From positions 1 through 7,499 of the forward strand of contig JAFUZI010000040.1 of NCBI GenBank assembly GCA_017476705.1: DNA of 7,499 nucleotides, read 5' to 3'. Under the pieces are notes generated by a model. The model saw nothing but the letters and a program-made list of their open reading frames with translations, did no database searches and was not told the DNA's origin. Below are positions 1 to 7,071 of the stretch, piece after piece. Origin of the DNA: Bacilli bacterium. Its GTDB lineage: Bacteria > Bacillota_I > Bacilli_A > RF39 > UBA660. A program made the translations under genes and the position numbers. Each line of letters starts with the position of its first letter. The first letter of the stretch is position 1.

Positions 1-1041
1 ACTATGCTTGTTATGGTAGTATTTACAAGAGTATTATTAAAACTATTTGTAGATGCAGATATATTTGTTAAAAAACCAAAGTTATTTGTTGGAAAAGTTA
101 GGGAAAAATTTACAAATGTTAGATTTATGGATAGAGCAAAATTATTTGTTATCTTATCAGTATTATTAATTGTTGTAGGTTTAATTTCTTTAGGTACTAA
201 GGGGCTTAACTTAGGAGTAGACTTTAAAGGTGGATCTTCAATAAATGTTAAATCTGAAGAAACTTTAAAAATTAAAGATGTAGAATCTTATGTTAAAAAG
301 TCTGGTTATACAATTAATGATGATGAAGAAGTAAGTAAAAATGAAGTTTATTTAAAAGTTAATGAAAAATTAACACAACAACAAATATTAGATTTAAAAA
401 ATAATTTACAAAAAGAATTTAAAGCATCAAGTGATATTGGTGTTGTATCAGATATGGTAAAGAAAGAATTAATTAAAAATGCAATTATATCTTTATTACT
501 TGCTGCAGCTGCAATAATAATTTATATATCATTAAGATTTAGATTTAATTATGCAGTAGGTGCGATAGTTGCACTTTTACATGATGTTGCTTTAATATTC
601 GCAGTATTTAGTCTATTTGGAATAGAGGTTGAGACAATCTTTATTGCTGCAATATTAACAATTATAGGTTATTCAATAAATGATACAATAGTTGTATTTG
701 ATCGTATTAGAGAAAATATGAATAATGATAAACCAAAAAATAAAGATGAATTAAAAATAGTTGTTGATAAGAGTTTAAATCAAGTAATTAAGAGAAGTTT
801 AATTACAAGTATTACTACAATAGTTACTGTTCTTTCATTAATTTTATTTGGTTCTCATGATATAATTGAATTTAATATAGCACTTTTAGTTGGACTTACT
901 GCTGGAACTTATTCATCACTTTTCATAGCTGGATGGTTATGGTTTAAGATGGAATCTAAAGTAGTAGGTAAACCAAAAAGAAAAAAATGGTATGAAATAG
1001 ATGAAATAGAGGAAAAGAAAGTAAAAGGCATAAACAATTAA
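1..1041 (+). CDS. secDF: Protein translocase subunit SecDF (fused), C-terminal part; 5' end outside window
   Basis: This is the membrane part of the SecDF motor, which uses the proton gradient to pull exported proteins through SecYEG. The frame is open from base 1. The first ~30 visible residues (MLVMVVFTRVLLKLFVD) resemble the last membrane helix of SecD, not the start of SecF, so this is a SecD-SecF fusion cut by the window edge and the ATG at 4 is internal. The SecF half follows (visible residue 1 = codon at base 1). Its first membrane helix is ~47-65, then the GLNLGVDFKGG motif at 68-78 and an extracytoplasmic P4-like domain at ~80-155. Five further membrane helices lie at ~158-314, with the hallmark GYSINDTIVVFDRIREN at 223-239 and GTYSS at 302-306. 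D228 and R265 are the likely counterparts of the proton-path Asp and Arg. A lysine-rich cytoplasmic tail ends at TAA. The next gene's Shine-Dalgarno site begins inside this stop codon, consistent with co-transcription. Family identity is certain; the fusion is inferred from the N-terminal stretch. Confidence 0.95.
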   Translation, partial: TMLVMVVFTRVLLKLFVDADIFVKKPKLFVGKVREKFTNVRFMDRAKLFVILSVLLIVVGLISLGTKGLNLGVDFKGGSSINVKSEETLKIKDVESYVKKSGYTINDDEEVSKNEVYLKVNEKLTQQQILDLKNNLQKEFKASSDIGVVSDMVKKELIKNAIISLLLAAAAIIIYISLRFRFNYAVGAIVALLHDVALIFAVFSLFGIEVETIFIAAILTIIGYSINDTIVVFDRIRENMNNDKPKNKDELKIVVDKSLNQVIKRSLITSITTIVTVLSLILFGSHDIIEFNIALLVGLTAGTYSSLFIAGWLWFKMESKVVGKPKRKKWYEIDEIEEKKVKGINN

Positions 1042-1054
1042 GGAGTTGATTTAA

Positions 1055-1570
1055 ATGCTTTTGACAGATAAGAAAAATCGTAATTATGCATATGTTACAC
1101 TTGATGATATTTTAGTATCACTTGATAGTGTAAGCAATTTAAATGATTCTGAAAAAAAAGATTTAAAAAAACTTTATTATAAAGAAGAATTTTTTGAAGA
1201 TAAAATTAGAATTTCAAAAAGAAGTAATGCATATAAAATATTAAAAAAATCAAATTCCGTAATTGATGGAGATACATATATTAATTCAACTATGCTCGCA
1301 CTTGCTTATTCTAGAGCTTCATATGAATTTAATTATAGTATGAAAGATAGATTATTTAAGTATTTAAAAAAATATTTAGATAATATGGCTGAGGGTAAAA
1401 GTAATGTTAAGTTGACTCAAAAAATATTGTGTGACAGCTTAGTTATGGAATATGTTCATAAATATAATTCTTTTGAAGAATATGCGAAACATTTAATTGG
1501 AACAAGAATTAAAGAGGATAAAGTAATTGATGTAGTAGTAAAAAATAGAAGTTATGTGAAAGCAGCATAG
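1055..1570 (+). CDS. Hypothetical protein, 171 aa, between secDF and rel
   Basis: I do not recognise this family. The start at ATG 1055 is well supported by AAGGAG at 1040-1045, which overlaps the secDF stop and leaves 9 nt of spacing. The protein is soluble-looking, rich in Lys, Asp, Ser and Tyr, with no signal peptide or membrane helix. It looks largely helical, especially ~75-110 (SRASYEFNYSMKDRLFKYLK) and ~120-150. There is one Cys (126) and no obvious catalytic motif. Residues 15-20 (TLDDIL) and 29-33 (LNDSE) echo TLDDLI and LNDSE at residues 8-13 and 19-23 of the Rel protein encoded just downstream. This may mean a shared N-terminal helical element, or chance in a Lys/Asp/Leu-rich background. 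The gene lies 13 nt after secDF and 10 nt before rel, so it is almost certainly in the same transcript. It occupies the place where many Firmicutes carry recJ and apt, but shows no resemblance to either (no DHH motif, no phosphoribosyltransferase PRPP loop). Coding status is firm; function is unknown. Confidence 0.85.
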   Translation: MLLTDKKNRNYAYVTLDDILVSLDSVSNLNDSEKKDLKKLYYKEEFFEDKIRISKRSNAYKILKKSNSVIDGDTYINSTMLALAYSRASYEFNYSMKDRLFKYLKKYLDNMAEGKSNVKLTQKILCDSLVMEYVHKYNSFEEYAKHLIGTRIKEDKVIDVVVKNRSYVKAA

Positions 1571-1580
1571 GTGGTGTTTT

Positions 1581-3719
1581 ATGACAAAACAAAAGAAGAT
1601 AACATTAGATGATTTAATTAATAAATTAACTTATTTGAATGATTCTGAGGTAGAGCTTATAAATAAAGCTTATGATTTTGCCTCTAAAGTATATTTTGGG
1701 AGCAAGAGATTAACGGGTGACAATTATATTGATCACCCTTTAAATGTTGCTTATATATTAACTGATTTAACTCCTGATGTAGAGACTATATGCGCTGCAC
1801 TACTTCATGATGTGTATGAGTTTGATCAAAATATAGACCTATCTATGTTTAGTAAGAATATTGTTAAATTAATAGAAGGTGTTGAAAAATTAAAAAAACT
1901 TAATTTTGATATATCAACAGAATCATCTATTGCAATGCAAAGAAAAATATTGGTAGGACTAACAGATGATGTTAGAGTAATAATTATAAGACTTGCAGAA
2001 CACTTGCATGATATGAGAACACTTTGGGTAGTGTCTGAATCAGAACAAAAGAGAATGGCTAATGAAACAACTTCAGTTTTAACTCCAATTGCTCATCGTT
2101 TAGGTATGAATAAAATTAAAGGTGAGTTAGAAGACTTAGCTCTTCGTTATTCTAAACCTGATGTATATTTTTCAATAGTTGATAAATTAAATCAAACAAA
2201 ACAAGAGCGAGATAAAGATGTACAAGAGATGATTAATGAAGTATCTCGTATATTAAATGAAAATGGTATTAAACATCAAATTAAGGGTAGATCTAAGAGT
2301 ATATATAGTATTTACAAAAAACTAGATAAAGGTAAAAAGTTTAGTGAAATATATGATTTACTTGCACTTCGTGTTTTTGTCGATAAAGAAACAGAATGTT
2401 ATCAAGCACTTGGTTTAATACATTCAGCATTTAAACCAATGCCTAAAAGATTTAAAGATTATATTGCTAATCCTAAAACTAACATGTACCAGTCACTTCA
2501 TACAACTGTATTTGGTGTATATGACCATTTATATGAAATACAGATTAGAACATATGAAATGGATGAAGTAGCAGAACGAGGTATTGCAGCTCACTTTTCT
2601 TATAAAGAACAAGGAAGTTCTAAAGTAGCTAATAAAAATGAAATGGAGAGTAAACTTCAATTCTTTAGATCTATAATGGAACTTAATAATGAAGAAACAA
2701 CTGATGAAGAGTTTGTAACATCATTAAAAGATGAGTTTAATTCTACTATTTATGTATTTACACCAAGAGGAGATGTTATAGAACTTCCAAGTGGAGCAAC
2801 ACCAATAGATTTTGCTTATAAAGTACACAGTGGTGTTGGAGATAAGATGGTTGGAGCAATTGTTAATGATGTAATGGTTCCACTTGATTATGAACTTAAA
2901 AACGAAGATGTTGTTAAGATTAATACTAACAATAATTCTAAAGGTCCTTCTCTTGAATGGATTAATATGGCAAAAACTGCTCAAGCAAAAGGTAAAATTA
3001 AAGCTTTCTTTAATAGACTTGATAAAGAGGAATATTTAAAGAAAGGTGAAGATTTATTAAATAAAGAATTACATAAAAAGAAAATTGCTTATAATGAATT
3101 TTATAAAGAATCAAATATAGAAAAATTAAATAGAGCATTTAAAATGGATTTAAATGAGATTTATATTGCAATAGGTGGTTCTAGAATAACGCCTATTGCT
3201 GTTATAAATGCTATTTATGGTGAAGCTGAATCTAAAGAAGATATTTTACTAAAAAAGGTTACAGCTACTAATAAAAATATAATAAAAAAAGATATTGTTG
3301 TTGATGGAGTAGATGAGATTAAATTGAAATTGTCATCTTGTTGTAAACCAATTCCTGGTGATCCAATTGTTGGTTATATTACAAAAGGATATGGTATATC
3401 TGTTCATAGAATGAATTGCCCAAATATTGATGATGTAAATGAAAGAATAATATCAGTAAATTGGGGAGATGTTGAAGGTAAAAAGTATTCTACAACTCTT
3501 TTAATCAAGACAGAAAAAAAAGACAATGTTTTACTTGATATTGTATCAAAAGCATCAAATAATAATATAAATGTTGAGACAATTAATACATATAATAATG
3601 AAGATGATATTTTATTTGAACTTACAATTCTTGTTGAAAACACTGAAAGGCTTGATAAATTTATGAGCATAGTAAAAAGTATTCCAGCATGTATATCAGT
3701 AGAGCGAGGTATAATGTGA
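1581..3719 (+). CDS. rel: Long RelA/SpoT-family (p)ppGpp synthetase/hydrolase (Rel)
   Basis: This enzyme makes (p)ppGpp from ATP and GTP/GDP on starved ribosomes and, in bifunctional members, hydrolyses it. At 712 aa it is near the usual ~730. Domains in order: HD hydrolase ~25-195 (R43, H52, H76-D77, E80); synthetase ~235-345 with GRSKSIYSIYKK (R237, K239), D259 in YDLLALR, RFKD at 290-293, NMYQSLHTT and E319 in EIQIRT; TGS ~388-448 with the conserved His H416; helical linker; zinc-finger/conserved-Cys domain (C587, C588, H609, C613); ACT ~636-712. RFKD is the RXKD signature of bifunctional Rel/SpoT rather than the EXDD of RelA. The hydrolase site is unusual: the usual HDVVED reads HDVYEF (76-81) and LADRLHN reads LAEHLHD (138-144), changing one acidic-diad residue, the metal-binding Asp (to Glu) and the substrate-side Asn (to Asp). 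Hydrolysis may be weak or altered; the synthetase looks intact. ATG 1581 follows AGGTGGTG with good spacing. The stop overlaps the dtd start by 4 nt. Confidence 0.97.
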   Translation: MTKQKKITLDDLINKLTYLNDSEVELINKAYDFASKVYFGSKRLTGDNYIDHPLNVAYILTDLTPDVETICAALLHDVYEFDQNIDLSMFSKNIVKLIEGVEKLKKLNFDISTESSIAMQRKILVGLTDDVRVIIIRLAEHLHDMRTLWVVSESEQKRMANETTSVLTPIAHRLGMNKIKGELEDLALRYSKPDVYFSIVDKLNQTKQERDKDVQEMINEVSRILNENGIKHQIKGRSKSIYSIYKKLDKGKKFSEIYDLLALRVFVDKETECYQALGLIHSAFKPMPKRFKDYIANPKTNMYQSLHTTVFGVYDHLYEIQIRTYEMDEVAERGIAAHFSYKEQGSSKVANKNEMESKLQFFRSIMELNNEETTDEEFVTSLKDEFNSTIYVFTPRGDVIELPSGATPIDFAYKVHSGVGDKMVGAIVNDVMVPLDYELKNEDVVKINTNNNSKGPSLEWINMAKTAQAKGKIKAFFNRLDKEEYLKKGEDLLNKELHKKKIAYNEFYKESNIEKLNRAFKMDLNEIYIAIGGSRITPIAVINAIYGEAESKEDILLKKVTATNKNIIKKDIVVDGVDEIKLKLSSCCKPIPGDPIVGYITKGYGISVHRMNCPNIDDVNERIISVNWGDVEGKKYSTTLLIKTEKKDNVLLDIVSKASNNNINVETINTYNNEDDILFELTILVENTERLDKFMSIVKSIPACISVERGIM
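3706..3709 (+). promoter_or_regulatory. Ribosome binding site fixing the GTG start of dtd
   Basis: GAGG lies inside the last codons of rel, 6 nt before GTG 3716. This spacing, together with DTD homology beginning exactly at (V/M)RLLVQR, selects GTG 3716 over the in-frame ATG at 3689. That ATG would add nine residues unknown in the family. Confidence 0.7.
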
Positions 3720-4153
3720 GATTGCTTGTTCAAAGAAGTTTAAATTCAAGTGTTAGTGTTGATGATAAAGTAGTAGGTAAAATTGATTCAGGATTAGTTG
3801 TGTTTGTTGGGTTTAAAGTTGATGATAAAGAAAGTGATGTAGATTATTTAGTAAATAAACTTGTAAATTTACGTATATTTGACGATTTAAATGGTGTCAT
3901 GAATAAGTCAATATTAGATGTGGGTGGAAAAGTTTTAAGTATATCACAGTTTACTTTATATGCTGATACTAAAAAAGGAAATAGACCAAGTTATATAAAT
4001 TCTATGAAGCAAGAAGATGCTTCTTTGATGTATGATATGTTCAATGAAAAGTTAAGAAAATATGTGAGCGTTGAAACTGGAATATTTAGAAGTGATATGA
4101 GTGTAAATATTACAAATGATGGACCAGTTACTATATTGCTAGAAAGTAGATGA
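3716..4153 (+). CDS. dtd: D-aminoacyl-tRNA deacylase (DTD)
   Basis: This cytoplasmic homodimeric proofreading enzyme removes D-amino acids (and mischarged glycine) from tRNA. From GTG 3716 the product is 145 aa, exactly the usual family length, and begins MRLLVQR like typical DTDs. Signature motifs are intact: SQFTLYAD at 77-84 (T80 in the active site), the Gly-cisPro motif NDGPVT at 134-139, and TGIFRSDM at 121-128. LNLRIF-type and NKSILDVGG segments also match. An in-frame ATG at 3689 exists but lies inside rel, and its extra residues do not belong to the family. The start overlaps the rel stop by 4 nt (GTGA), implying translational coupling. The rel-dtd pair is a common Firmicute arrangement. 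The gene ends with tandem in-frame stops TGA TAA at 4151-4156. Confidence 0.96.
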   Translation: MRLLVQRSLNSSVSVDDKVVGKIDSGLVVFVGFKVDDKESDVDYLVNKLVNLRIFDDLNGVMNKSILDVGGKVLSISQFTLYADTKKGNRPSYINSMKQEDASLMYDMFNEKLRKYVSVETGIFRSDMSVNITNDGPVTILLESR

Positions 4154-4157
4154 TAAT

Positions 4158-5225
4158 ATGATTAAAAATAAAATAGATTTTAAGTTAATAAATTGTGCTC
4201 TTATTATGGTAATTATATTTTTACTATATAAAATGGGTGGCTTATGGATAGGAATTGTTAAAAAGATATTTGATATTGCACTTCCTTTTATTCTTGCATT
4301 TGTTATTGCTTATGCACTTGATCCACTTGTTAAATTTTTATGTGATCATAAAATACCTAAGGCACTAGCGATTCTAATAATTGTTTTATTATTTATTGCA
4401 GTTCTAGGTATATTTGCTGTAATAGTAGTTCCACTTTTGTTTAATCAACTTGGAAGCTTATTTAATGGTATTTTATCATTCTTAAATGAAATATCATTTG
4501 ATTTTGATTTGAATATTGGTAATTTAAAAGAAACATTAAGCAATAGTTTTGATCAAGTAATTAATTCTTTTGGTAATTATATATCAAATGGAGCAGTTAA
4601 TGCTATTTCTACATCAGTAGCAGTACTTTCTAAAATATTAATATCGTTTGCTGCATGTATTTATATGTTAATTGATATGGATGAATTTAGAACTCACATC
4701 AGAAAGTATTTAAAGAAAACATCTAAAAAAATGTATAAATATGTAGTATTACTAGATAATGAGATGCATAACTATTTAAGTGGATTTGCTAAAATAATGA
4801 TTATTTCTTTATTTGAATATACTTTATGTTATACAATTATAGGACATCCTAATGCAGTACTTTTAGGTTGTTTGGCAATGGTTGCAAATTTAATTCCATA
4901 TTTTGGTGGAATGATTAATAATACTGTTGCTGCAATTACAGCATTTGTAATAAGTCCGTCACTTTTTGTTAGAACAATTATTTTATTCTTTATTTTATCA
5001 ATAGTTGATGGTAATGTAATAAATCCTATTGTATATGGAAAAACAAACAAAGTTCATCCTCTTGTTGTAATTATAAGTGTGTTTGCCGGTGGTGCTTTGT
5101 TTGGAATTTTAGGAATTGTTGTATCACTTCCATGTGCAATTATAATTATTACAACATTTAAATATTTTAAAGAAGATGTTCTTGATAAAATAGAGGATAT
5201 TAAAGAAGCAAGAGTAGAAAACTAA
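4158..5225 (+). CDS. AI-2E family transporter (PerM/YdiK-like polytopic membrane protein)
   Basis: This 355-aa membrane protein belongs to the AI-2E/UPF0118 family. Members have been linked to autoinducer-2 export, Na+(Li+)/H+ antiport or general permease roles, so the substrate cannot be named here. Hydrophobic segments lie at about 12-25, 40-60, 68-93, 148-172, 208-228, 233-250, 258-285 and 300-333, with a soluble stretch at ~95-147 as usual. Family landmarks are PFILAFVIAYALDPLVKFL (43-61), LIPYFGG (245-251), NPIVYGKTNKVHPLVVI (289-305) and the glycine-rich GGALFGILGI (311-320). A short charged tail ends the protein. Length and topology fit the family. The ATG is 4 nt after the dtd stop, with no clear Shine-Dalgarno (nearest purine run GAAAG, 4142-4146), so translation probably depends on coupling to dtd. 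It is the last gene of the unit, immediately followed by a terminator. Confidence 0.92.
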   Translation: MIKNKIDFKLINCALIMVIIFLLYKMGGLWIGIVKKIFDIALPFILAFVIAYALDPLVKFLCDHKIPKALAILIIVLLFIAVLGIFAVIVVPLLFNQLGSLFNGILSFLNEISFDFDLNIGNLKETLSNSFDQVINSFGNYISNGAVNAISTSVAVLSKILISFAACIYMLIDMDEFRTHIRKYLKKTSKKMYKYVVLLDNEMHNYLSGFAKIMIISLFEYTLCYTIIGHPNAVLLGCLAMVANLIPYFGGMINNTVAAITAFVISPSLFVRTIILFFILSIVDGNVINPIVYGKTNKVHPLVVIISVFAGGALFGILGIVVSLPCAIIIITTFKYFKEDVLDKIEDIKEARVEN

Positions 5226-5252
5226 AAAAGATTATTTTTAATCTTTTTTTTT
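5224..5252 (+). terminator. Intrinsic terminator ending the secDF-rel-dtd unit
   Basis: A 10-bp perfect inverted repeat pairs AAAAAAGATT (5224-5233) with AATCTTTTTT (5240-5249) around a 6-nt loop. It runs into a nine-T tract (5244-5252). The stem has only one G-C pair, so it is weak by textbook standards but normal for such an A+T-rich genome. It begins within the AI-2E gene's TAA stop. The A-tract/T-tract symmetry could also stop transcription from the other strand. Confidence 0.75.
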
Positions 5253-5266
5253 AATAAAAAAGAATG

Positions 5267-5272
5267 TATAAT
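5267..5272 (+). promoter_or_regulatory. Likely sigma-A -10 box for the HerA-like gene
   Basis: A consensus TATAAT is preceded by TG, in the 46-nt gap after the terminator. A 17-nt spacer places the -35 region at 5244-5249, which is all T and lies in the terminator's T tract, so the -35 is poor and the A+T-rich upstream DNA may compensate. Transcription would start near 5279, leaving a ~20-nt leader containing the Shine-Dalgarno site. Confidence 0.55.
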
Positions 5273-5283
5273 GTTATTAGAAT

Positions 5284-5289
5284 AAGGAG
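5284..5289 (+). promoter_or_regulatory. Shine-Dalgarno site for the HerA-like gene
   Basis: AAGGAG followed by TGGG lies 9 nt before ATG 5299. It is among the strongest ribosome binding sites in the window and supports this start, since the HAS-barrel domain begins directly after it. Confidence 0.75.
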
Positions 5290-5298
5290 TGGGTTAAT

Positions 5299-7071
5299 AT
5301 GCTTGGACATATTGTTTCAATTGAAGATAATACTGTAATTATAGATTTAGATATAGATTTAAAAAAAGAAGATAATTTACTTTCACATCATGCTATTATG
5401 AAAGATGATAAAAGAAGCATAATAGGTGAAGTTGTTGATATAAAAAATAATCAAGCATATATAAATTTACTTGGTGAAATTATAAATGATGAATTTGTAT
5501 TTGGAGTTATTAGAAAACCTTCCTTTAGCTCAAAAGTTTCTTTAGTTTCACCTGATAAAATAAATAAAATAATTGGACTTGATAAATATGAAGAAGATAA
5601 GGATTTATATATCGGCGAAAGTCCAATATATGATGGTGTTAAGCTTGGTGTTGATATAGATTTGTTTTTTAATTCTCATTTTGCAGTTTTTGGTTCAACT
5701 GGATCAGGTAAATCTTGTAGTGTAGCTAGAATTATTCAAAATTTATTTTCTAAAAAAGATCCTATTCCTTATAGAGCTAGTATATTTTTGTTTGATGCAT
5801 ATGGAGAATATCATACAGCATTTTCTAAGTTACATGAAGTTGTTCCACAAATAAATTTTAAAACTTATACTACTAATTTAGGAATAAATGATAGTGAACT
5901 CTTAAGAATTCCGTTATGGCTTTTAGGCGTTGATGATATTGCTCTTTTATTAGATGCTGATAAACATTCACAAATTCCAATAATTGAAAAAGCATTGAAA
6001 TATGTAAATTTATTTGCTAATAAAGATGAATCAGTTGTAAAAAGTAAAAATGATATATTAGCGCGTGCAATTTTAGATATACTATCTAGTGGAAGACCTG
6101 CTCCACAAATTAGAGATCAAATATTTTCAGTATTAACTGGTTATAATACACCTGAATTAAATTTGGATACTATAATATATCAACCAGGATATAGTAGACC
6201 TCTAAAACAATGCTTGCTTATTGATTCTTCAGGTAAAATTAGAGATATGGAACTTGTTATGAACTTTATGGAGGGTTTCTTAACAGAGGATTATGATTTA
6301 TCTTTACCTGATGGAACAATAATGTATACATTAAATGATTTAAAGGATGCATTTGATTTTGCGCTTATATCTGAGGGAGCTTTAAAGAGTGATAAAATAT
6401 ATGATGAGGCTAATATACTTAAAGTTAGAATGCATACACTTGCAAATAGCGAGGTTTCAGCATATTTTAGTTATCCAGAATATGTTAGTAAAGATTCTTA
6501 TATTAAAAAGCTTCTTACTGCAGATAATGGAGCTAAAGCTCAAATAATTAATTTTAATATTAATTATATTGATGATAGGCTTGCTAAAAATATAACTAAG
6601 ATATATTCCAAGTTATTATTTGATTATGCTAAAGGTATGGAAAAACGCGCAAGTCTGCCTTTTCATATAATACTTGAAGAAGCTCATAGATATGTTCAAA
6701 ATGATAATGATAAATTCTTACTTGGTTATAATATATTTGAGCGTATTACAAAAGAGGGTAGAAAATATGGTGTAATACTTGGACTTATTTCACAAAGACC
6801 AAGTGAACTTTCTGAAACATCACTTTCACAATGTAGTAATTTTCTTATATTTAAAATGCTTCATCCAACAGATGTTAATTATATAAAAGAAATGGTACCA
6901 AATATTACCCAGGAAGTTGTTAAAAGACTAAGAATTTTACAACCTGGAAATTGTATAGCATTTGGTAGTGCATTTAAAGTTCCTGTTTTAGTAAGAGTAG
7001 ATATGCCAGATCCAGCTCCATCTAGTAATAGTTGTGAGATTGGCAAGATGTGGTTTGTTAATAAAAAATAA
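5299..7071 (+). CDS. HerA/DUF87-family ATPase with HAS-barrel (FtsK-HerA superfamily)
   Basis: This 590-aa protein resembles HerA, a hexameric DNA-pumping ATPase that in archaea and some bacteria works with the NurA nuclease in end resection, and in other bacteria with defence effectors. The N-terminal HAS-barrel is ~1-85, with the family-like IIGEVVDI (41-48) and LLGEI (57-61). The ATPase core carries Walker A GSTGSGKS at 132-139, the HerA-typical FDAYGEY at 165-171, Walker B IILEEAH at 457-463 (E460/E461), and KEGRKYGVILGLISQRPSEL at 485-504, the sensor/arginine-finger region. An all-helical insert lies between the motifs at ~200-385. The C-terminal part (LRILQPGNCIAFGSAFKVPVLVRVD, in two pieces 544-555 and 556-568) matches the closing strand region. 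All ATPase residues are intact, so it should be active. It has its own promoter and Shine-Dalgarno site and is separated from the housekeeping unit by a terminator. No nurA, mre11, rad50, Sir2 or other known partner is visible, so the cellular role is open. Confidence 0.9.
   Translation: MLGHIVSIEDNTVIIDLDIDLKKEDNLLSHHAIMKDDKRSIIGEVVDIKNNQAYINLLGEIINDEFVFGVIRKPSFSSKVSLVSPDKINKIIGLDKYEEDKDLYIGESPIYDGVKLGVDIDLFFNSHFAVFGSTGSGKSCSVARIIQNLFSKKDPIPYRASIFLFDAYGEYHTAFSKLHEVVPQINFKTYTTNLGINDSELLRIPLWLLGVDDIALLLDADKHSQIPIIEKALKYVNLFANKDESVVKSKNDILARAILDILSSGRPAPQIRDQIFSVLTGYNTPELNLDTIIYQPGYSRPLKQCLLIDSSGKIRDMELVMNFMEGFLTEDYDLSLPDGTIMYTLNDLKDAFDFALISEGALKSDKIYDEANILKVRMHTLANSEVSAYFSYPEYVSKDSYIKKLLTADNGAKAQIINFNINYIDDRLAKNITKIYSKLLFDYAKGMEKRASLPFHIILEEAHRYVQNDNDKFLLGYNIFERITKEGRKYGVILGLISQRPSELSETSLSQCSNFLIFKMLHPTDVNYIKEMVPNITQEVVKRLRILQPGNCIAFGSAFKVPVLVRVDMPDPAPSSNSCEIGKMWFVNKK

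Larger units (their letters stand above)
1..5252 (+). other. Probable single transcription unit secDF-hypothetical-rel-dtd-AI-2E
   Basis: Five co-directional genes are separated by 13 nt, 10 nt, a 4-nt overlap and 4 nt. There is no internal terminator or room for an ordinary promoter between genes, and an intrinsic terminator closes the run. The promoter is upstream of the window. This is inferred from spacing only; promoters inside coding sequence cannot be excluded. Confidence 0.65.

Noticed and set aside
4..6. ATG at position 4 as the start of a separate secF gene
   Set aside because: The residues following it match the last SecD membrane helix, the frame is open to base 1, and SecF homology starts only ~40 residues later; this is an internal Met of a fused SecDF.
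2724..2984. Minus-strand open frame of 86 codons
   Set aside because: It lies wholly inside rel, which has clear TGS-domain homology there; composition is the complement of rel codons and there is no ribosome binding site.
3404..3733. Minus-strand open frame of 109 codons
   Set aside because: It is antisense to the ACT domain end of rel and the dtd start, with no recognisable domain; a shadow frame.
3717..4156. Use of TGA as tryptophan (mycoplasma code)
   Set aside because: The visible tryptophans are all TGG, and the TGA ends of rel and dtd fall at the expected family C-termini; read-through would add only a few residues.
4829..5050. Minus-strand open frame of 73 codons
   Set aside because: It is antisense to conserved membrane segments of the AI-2E gene and gives no recognisable protein.
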